From: Tillandsia leiboldiana
Lineage: Eukaryota > Streptophyta > Magnoliopsida > Poales > Bromeliaceae
DNA length: 64,000 nt
NCBI GenBank assembly: GCA_029204045.2
Contig: CM055080.1
Span: 6,109,464 to 6,173,463, forward strand
Direction of reading: 5' to 3'
This document shows positions 57,969 through 64,000 of this stretch, piece by piece (within the stretch, counting starts at the first letter, position 1; each line of letters starts with the position of its first letter). The translations under genes were made by a program, and so were the position numbers. The notes beneath the pieces are model-generated. The model had not been told where the DNA came from. It did no database searches and worked only from the letters and a program-made list of their open reading frames with translations.

Positions 57969-60719
57969 TGTAATAATCGAGATATTTTAAAAGTGAATTA
58001 AATAAAAGATCGAGTCCAAGTTCTTTTCGGTGGTTTTTCGACGACTGTATTAACTTATACAGTTGTACAGTGGATGACTTAAGTGAACAGTGGATGAATA
58101 GTAACCCCTATTTCTAAATCCCCTTGGTGCCAACGTTAGCCAATTCACTATCTGGACTCCGAGCGTAGCGATCCAGCCGTTTTGATCGGTTTCATCGATC
58201 TGAGTTCATTGGCACTGACGGAATTTCTGTTTGACGATCCTAGAATCTCAAAAGGCGTGAAAAACTGTATAATGGGACAGTAATTATGGACCGAGAATTT
58301 ATTCAGGTATTTTGTCGAAAAACAAAAAATCGCTACTTGATAGTTTTTCGCCGAGCCGGACATCGTGGCGAAGTCCGTTTTTCGTTTTGACGACTAGAAT
58401 GCCTCGTAAAGCGTGAAAAACAGCAAAAATTGCCGTATTTTTTCACAAAGACCCCTATATTTTATGCTATGAAATTCGTGAAAATTCTTGGAAAGGGACC
58501 TGATTGCGAAACTCAAACTCTGTGAGGGACTCAGCCCTAAATAATAAGAGTTGAAGGGGTTTATGGCATTTTGTGCATTATGTATATAAATTGCATTTGA
58601 GGGTTTGGGTTTGGAAACCCTAGCCGAGCCCCTCTGCCTCCCCCTCTGGAACCGACGCCCCCACCATCTCCTCCAACCGTCGCGTCGGCGCCGCTGCAGT
58701 CCCCGTCGCCGGAGAAGAAGAAGAAGACAAGGAAGCTTCTTCTCTCGGGTTGTTGGTGAGGAGGGTGCTTGGGAAGGACCAAGTTGATCAAACCTTATTC
58801 CTGTGGAGTCCTCTGTGAAGCCTCAACCGAGCCCGGGGTGTACCGACGCCAGCCGCCGCCGTGTGCCGCCGCGGAGGTTGTCTTTCTTCCTCGGTTTTCC
58901 GGCGAGGTAAGAAGGTTGAAAACTTTTCGTTTATAGTGGCCTTTGAACCCAACCATCTTGTTCCTGACATCGAGTGGCACGTCTCTGTGAAGTTTGGTCC
59001 ATCGCCGTCCACCCCATCGCCGGCGGGAGCGACTTCTTGCCGGAAGTGCAATTTCCAGCCAGATCTGCGGCCGGGCTTCATCCCGGCCGTTGAAACTTAG
59101 ATCAGAGACGTTGATCTTCGTCTCCTCATCGACTGAAAGGAGTTCACCAAGTCTCTGGACGATCGGTCGAGGATCCAAGCCGCGCAGTGAAGCCCTAGTT
59201 TCGGGCTTTTTGGTTCTTCGGCCGAACCTCGCCGTCCGGCGCCGCCGCGCACCCACGCCGCCGGCCACCACCTCTGGAAGCCCCGTGGAGCGAGGGCAAC
59301 ACTTTGGTCCATCTTGCGCCGGCCCAGGCCTCGCCGACCGGAATCCGCCGTTAGAGGGCCCGAGCTTGGCCGAGCTCCGCCGCCGCGCGCCGCCGGCGCT
59401 TCCCACCGCCGTCGTAAGCTGTCCAGTTACGCTTATTTTGATCATAGGAAGCTTCCAAAGCCATTGCATGGAGTTTTTAACGTGAGGTTGCTTACCTCTA
59501 TAGTTGCACCAAGTGGGCAACTCGAGCTCCACCGTCGTGCTGTCGCCGCCTGTGGGTCTGGAATTGACCCAGCAACCTCTGTGAAGGTTTCTTAAGCTGA
59601 TGCTTGCCTTTGTGGGCTTTTGATAAGGTTTTGGTCCCAACTTGTGCAACCCGAACCTTGTGCTGAAGTGGTGTAGCTCCGGCCAACTTCCCGGCCACTC
59701 TCCGGCAAGCCACAGGTCGAGCATCACTGTCCTCTGTCCTCACTAAGTGCCATGTTTCAGTTAGCTTTCAAATTGATCAAGTATATAAATAGTTGTAGCA
59801 AAGTGGTGTTTTGGACCCTAAGTATTTATGGGCCAACTTTGTATTTGGGCCCTATGCTGGCCCAAGCCCATGAGCACGAGTTCGTCTCGTCGTAACGGAC
59901 GTGCTGAAACTCACGGCGCTGTCTCTGGCTTCCCGGATTTAGAGAACAAGTCGAAATAAGCTTTAAAATAATTGTAATTATGCAATTCGGTGAATATTAT
60001 GGGCCCTGTTGCAAATGTAGCATGCTAGCTGTCTTTAGACAGTATTACACACTTGTTAGGCAATTTATTAGAAGTCTGTAGGTTTTCGTTGAGCGGAAAT
60101 CGGATTTCGTTCCGTAAACCGGCGAAATTGTCGGCTTTACGGTTTTCGGTGCGACTTTCGTGTTCCGGATTGGATTTGGGTATGTGTGAGTCATTCCTGA
60201 TCAATGTTCGTGATTCAGGTCTTTGCAGTCTGACTCCGGCCCCGAGCCTTCTGTTGGAGTCGTTGATCGGCCTACATTGAGGTGGGTTATCTTCGGTCCC
60301 GGGCTTTATCTCTTCGGCCCTCTGGTTGCTTTAGTCCAGTCGGACACCTGTTCTTCTATTTAGCCCAGATTATGTTTATGAGCTTTATTTCTATTGATTT
60401 AGTATCCCTTGCTTATACCTGGACATAATACCTGCTTGATTGGTCATTAGTTATATGACAGTTCATTAGCTCATATTTGGACATATATATCATGTTTGCT
60501 CGATCACTACATAGACTTGCTTCTATTCAGATATCAGTATAGTAGCATATGCTTGGACTTATCATGCCTTCTTGGTCATTATACTTGCTTTTATTCAGAG
60601 ATACATATTTCTTGTATTCCAGACTGCATCATATATGATTGATATATAGACATCCGCATCCCTGTGGGGATTTCCCTGTGGGGAACTCTGATATATAGAC
60701 ATCCGCATGATATAAAATT
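57969..60719 (+). mobile_element. LTR C (plus strand), 3' end missing
   Basis: Starts TGTAATAATCGAG. It has TATATAAATT near 58582-58591, then GGGTTTGGGTTTGG and a GC-rich leader with donor GGCGAG|GTAAGAAG (GT at 58907). Its distal part (60220-60690) matches A 4545-4995 closely, then it breaks off. About 1 kb of LTR end is missing. The 310-residue minus-strand frame (58795-59727) overlaps plus-strand frames of 163 and 93 residues, is Arg/Gly/Pro-rich and has no domain. Confidence 0.8.
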
Positions 60720-61424
60720 AAATTTTTTTATTATTTAATTTAACTAATTTTTATTTGTTTCAATCCTAATTTCCACCGATTTTTGTGAGATTTCTATCGA
60801 TTTTTGTAAAATTTGTTTTGTTTTTTCGATCTCCTGCATATATTTGTTCGAATTTGCAAACACACTCTGTCCCAAAACCACCTTTTCTCAATGTTTTGAG
60901 GCAATTTCTATGTTTGCGAGATGGATTTGAAATTTGATTTTCGATTCAACCCTTTTCGTCCGTGGGGGCGTTGCTGCGATAATCTTTGCGGAGATATGGT
61001 TGGATTACATTTTTTTTTTTTTTTTTAGGTTAATTTTATATAGCTTTGTATAAACATATCCAATATTAAATATATTCATATTTATTTTTAAAAAAAGTTT
61101 AAATTATTCATATGTATGTCCCTACAGTAAATATTATTATTATTATTATTTAAAAAAATATTATATTTAATTATAATTATAAAATATATTTGTAAGGATA
61201 AGATTGAGATATGAACAAACATGAAAAATTAAACTTTATAGGGTATATATTTGTTATTTGATATATTTTTTATTTTTTAAAAAAAATTCATTTCTTTTTA
61301 TTTATTTGAAATATATTAAATTTGAAGTTTTTGTCCGTTTTTGAGTAATTTAAATTTATGGAAATAAGAATAAAATATGAGTTTTTTTTTTCTAAACCTA
61401 GATGTAAGGATGAGTTTTTTTTTT
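60720..61424 (+). repeat. Promoter/leader unit U4 (3' part only)
   Basis: Begins inside the leader intron ('tttttttattatttaattt', equal to about 45405 in U1) and runs to the same truncated end as U1 ('cctagatgtaaggatgag'), so it is an offshoot of a U1-type copy. No TATA box or leader exon is present. Confidence 0.85.
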
Positions 61425-62990
61425 ACTAGGCTTGATAAATATTGTAGGTTGTGGAAACAGGTTTTATAAATCAGTTCTCAGACTCATTGCTTACCAATTT
61501 GTACATTTTCATTGATAATTCCTTGCTATAATTATGTGATCATTTGAAAAATCTAACTTCTTTTGCTACTATACTTTCTATAGTTACTTATGAGGGGATT
61601 TGGATTGTATTATAAATTTATTGAAGATATTTGTACTTAGTTTGAGTGACCCCTCACCATACCCCACCCTTAGATGGTGGGGGTGTGAGATGTACACCCT
61701 TTACGGAGTATACATGTAGTATTTTTCTTTTTTTTACTCCTATATTTTTTAAATATAAAATATAAAATATATATTTTTAAAATTCAAATATGTGTTAGGA
61801 ATGCTCCTATATTATTTACAACTAATGGGAAAAAAAATAAGAAAATCTGAAAAGTCTTACATTTTTTAGATAAATATAATAAACCTAGAGAAAGTATAGA
61901 CGAAAATTTAAATAAATACTTTGCGGTTCGACATAGGTCGAGCTGTCTAAGGATGGCAGAGCGGTCCGACGGAAGAGATGGCACAGTACGAAAGGTGATC
62001 TCAACGAAAAAAAAAAAAAAAAAAATTATGGTTAAATTTTTTTAAAATTATGTAAATAAAAATATTAAAATTATATGTACGGGTATTTGTAGATATCACG
62101 GAATGCCCAAACCTAATTAAATAGATGCTCATTCGTTTTATTCATAAATTTTTAAAAAAAAAAATTAATATTTATCACCACAAATTTACAATAAACCGCA
62201 GCAATCTGGAGAAATTTCCATAATAACGTAGGGGCAGTTTGTAAAAATAAAATCAAAAACCCCACCCGCTCAAAAACCCTAAACCCCTCCCCTATAAATA
62301 AATACTCCCCCTTTCTCTTCTCGTCGTCGTCGGTAGAAGCTCCTCGGCTCCACATCCGACGCCAAAACCTAGTCAAATTTTGTATCTTTATATTTTTTTT
62401 ATTTTCGATTAATTGACCGAGGTATTTAGCAAGATCAGCTTCTTGTTTGGATCTCGAAGCCCAATCCGATCCAAACACTCTTTTTTATTTTTTCACTTGC
62501 GAGATCTGAATCCACCCTGTGATTTTTCGGGTCCTTCTTAGCTGGTACATTTTCTAAATTTTTTATTATTTAATTTAACTAATTTTATTTGTTTTCATCC
62601 TAATTTCCACCGATTTTTGTTGAGATTTCTATCGATTTTTTGTAAAATTTGTTTTGTTTTTCGATCTGCTACATATATTTGTTCGAATTTGCAAACACAC
62701 TCTGTCCCAAAACCACCTTTTCTCAATGTTTTGAGGCAATTTCTACGTTTGCGAGATGGATTGAAATTTGATTTTCGATTCAACCCTTTTCGTCGTGGGT
62801 GGGGGAGTTGCTGCGATGATCTTTGCGGGATATGGTTGGATTACATTTTTTTTCTTTTTTTTAGGTTAATTTTATATAGCTTCGAATAAACATATCCATA
62901 TTAAATATATTCATATTTATTTTTTAAAAAGGTTAAATTATTCATATGTATGTCCCTACAATAAATATATTATTCTATTTTTTAAAAAAA
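61425..62990 (+). repeat. Promoter/leader unit U5 (runs into the gap)
   Basis: Starts ACTAGGCTTGAT and is collinear with U2 and U3 to the N gap. TATAAATA is at 62293-62300. Towards the gap it gains many single-base insertions and deletions relative to the other copies, for example a missing C in the CCAAAACCTAG leader phrase and a GTCGTCGTCGG expansion. Confidence 0.82.
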
Positions 62991-63090
62991 NNNNNNNNNN
63001 NNNNNNNNNNNNNNNNNNNNNNNNNNNNNNNNNNNNNNNNNNNNNNNNNNNNNNNNNNNNNNNNNNNNNNNNNNNNNNNNNNNNNNNNNN
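62991..63090. other. Assembly gap (100 N)
   Basis: Exactly 100 unknown bases, the conventional length for a gap of unknown size. Distances across it are not meaningful. Confidence 0.99.
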
Positions 63091-64000
63091 GGCTCATGCA
63101 GCAATGATCCACGATCAAAAAGATCGGTAACTCCAAGCTCAAGCACAACTCAGCGGAAAAAAGGACCTCGACTCGAACAGGAAAGACCACAAACACTCTC
63201 ACAGCTATGTCGGAGAACCCTCCAACGACTCAATCTGATAATGCAGACCATGGGAGTCGGGAAACTCCACACTCGATCTGCCAAAACCCCAAGATCCTCA
63301 GGGCTAAGTGGGAGAACCACCTCCACCACTAAATCAGGAAAACAACCTCTAGATCACTACTCTACCAACTCATAGCACAAAGTCGCACATCCACTGCGAG
63401 AACTGCCTCAAAAGGCCAACATTGCAACCCCTGACACGAGGAAGGTCCGGAAACCCCGAAAGACTAGAACCTACAATCCAAATCAAACAAGAACAGCTTT
63501 AGGCATAGCCTCTCGTTGATCTCGTTCCCAAGAAGAAGGCAGACCTTAGAACCCAGACCACTCGAATCATCTCGGGGGTTAATTATAGGAAAAAAAAGGT
63601 GACATTTCTTACTGAAGCCATCTGATCTGTAAGAAATCCATATTTAATGATTTTTAGTTCTTTTTAGGAAAACAGTTGAAACCAAGTTTTACATCTAAGC
63701 CTCGAAGAGCTAATGCCTTCGTCCAATCAAACAGGAACAGACTCAGGCGACCCTACGATGCTTGGAAGAAAATATTTGGTTGGCAAAAATCATATGTGTG
63801 TCCAAAAAGGTTCTGGGTTTTAAGGTCCTGCTAACACTGATCTACCGCTGCCACTAACACAGCGGCGACAGATAAAACAAGAAAAATAAAACATCTCGGA
63901 CCGGCCGTCTACCCAAACAGCTCCCGCTATAAATGAACAACCAACTACATCTACCAGACTCCACTCTGCTCCCAAGCACGAGTGTAACATGCATCCCACA
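63091..64000 (-). mobile_element. Third copy of the E-family LTR (partial)
   Basis: Collinear with 28123-29036 of the E LTR. The first 500 bp hold more than a dozen single-base indels relative to both E LTRs, while the last 400 bp are nearly identical. It continues beyond the window. Confidence 0.9.

Noticed and set aside
58795..59727. 310-residue minus-strand frame in LTR C
   Set aside because: It overlaps plus-strand frames of 163 and 93 residues, is antisense to the predicted LTR leader, and is Arg/Gly/Pro-rich with no recognised domain.
1..64000. tRNA, rRNA, CRISPR, or prokaryote-type operons
   Set aside because: None seen. The sequence is plant nuclear DNA, and the iMet-like 12-mers are primer-binding sites, not tRNA genes.

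Overview
This is nuclear DNA of a flowering plant, almost certainly intergenic repeat DNA. The evidence is nested long-LTR Ty3/gypsy elements with plant-type termini (TGT...ACA, iMet-type primer sites TGGTATCAGAGC), a TRIM, a foldback MITE, a Helitron 3' end, a fragment of the plant-specific RNA polymerase V largest subunit gene, and a promoter with a telo-box. The LTR style recalls monocots such as pineapple, but that is memory only, not shown by the sequence. I see no intact protein-coding gene, no tRNA or rRNA gene and no CRISPR. Layout, left to right. (1) 1-6.6 kb: degenerate repeats interrupted by element A (386-5934), a chimeric gypsy element with a perfect target-site duplication (TSD) GACCT. 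(2) 6.6-15.3 kb: AT-rich DNA with many short tandem duplications and at least two foreign gene fragments (an NRPE1 exon and an LRR receptor kinase N-terminus), ending at a textbook Helitron hairpin plus CTAG. (3) 15.3-39.2 kb: a nested LTR cluster. A minus-strand LTR (G, 16413 to about 39202) appears to be interrupted by a second LTR block (17377-19973), by LTR F (20300-26914), which itself holds the perfect 4.1-kb solo LTR H (20327-24467, TSD AATTA), and by complete 11.35-kb element E (27068-38420, TSD ATCAC). (4) 39.2-44.3 kb: AT-rich DNA with a TRIM (TSD AATAA) and a recent 543-bp tandem duplication. (5) 44.3-63.0 kb: five full or partial copies of a roughly 2-kb unit carrying a TATA box, telo-box, 5' leader and start of a leader intron of an unidentified housekeeping-type gene. 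They are interrupted by LTR B (minus) and truncated LTR C (plus). (6) A 100-N gap (62991-63090), then a third, error-rich copy of the E LTR. The strongest points for follow-up are: the promoter/leader array with no coding sequence in this window; the inverted LTR tip plus primer-binding site in E; near-identical E LTRs around a decayed interior; seven CACGTG boxes in the E LTR; heterologous ends of A; and gene fragments upstream of the Helitron terminus. All identities and homologies were read by eye; no alignment or database search was run.
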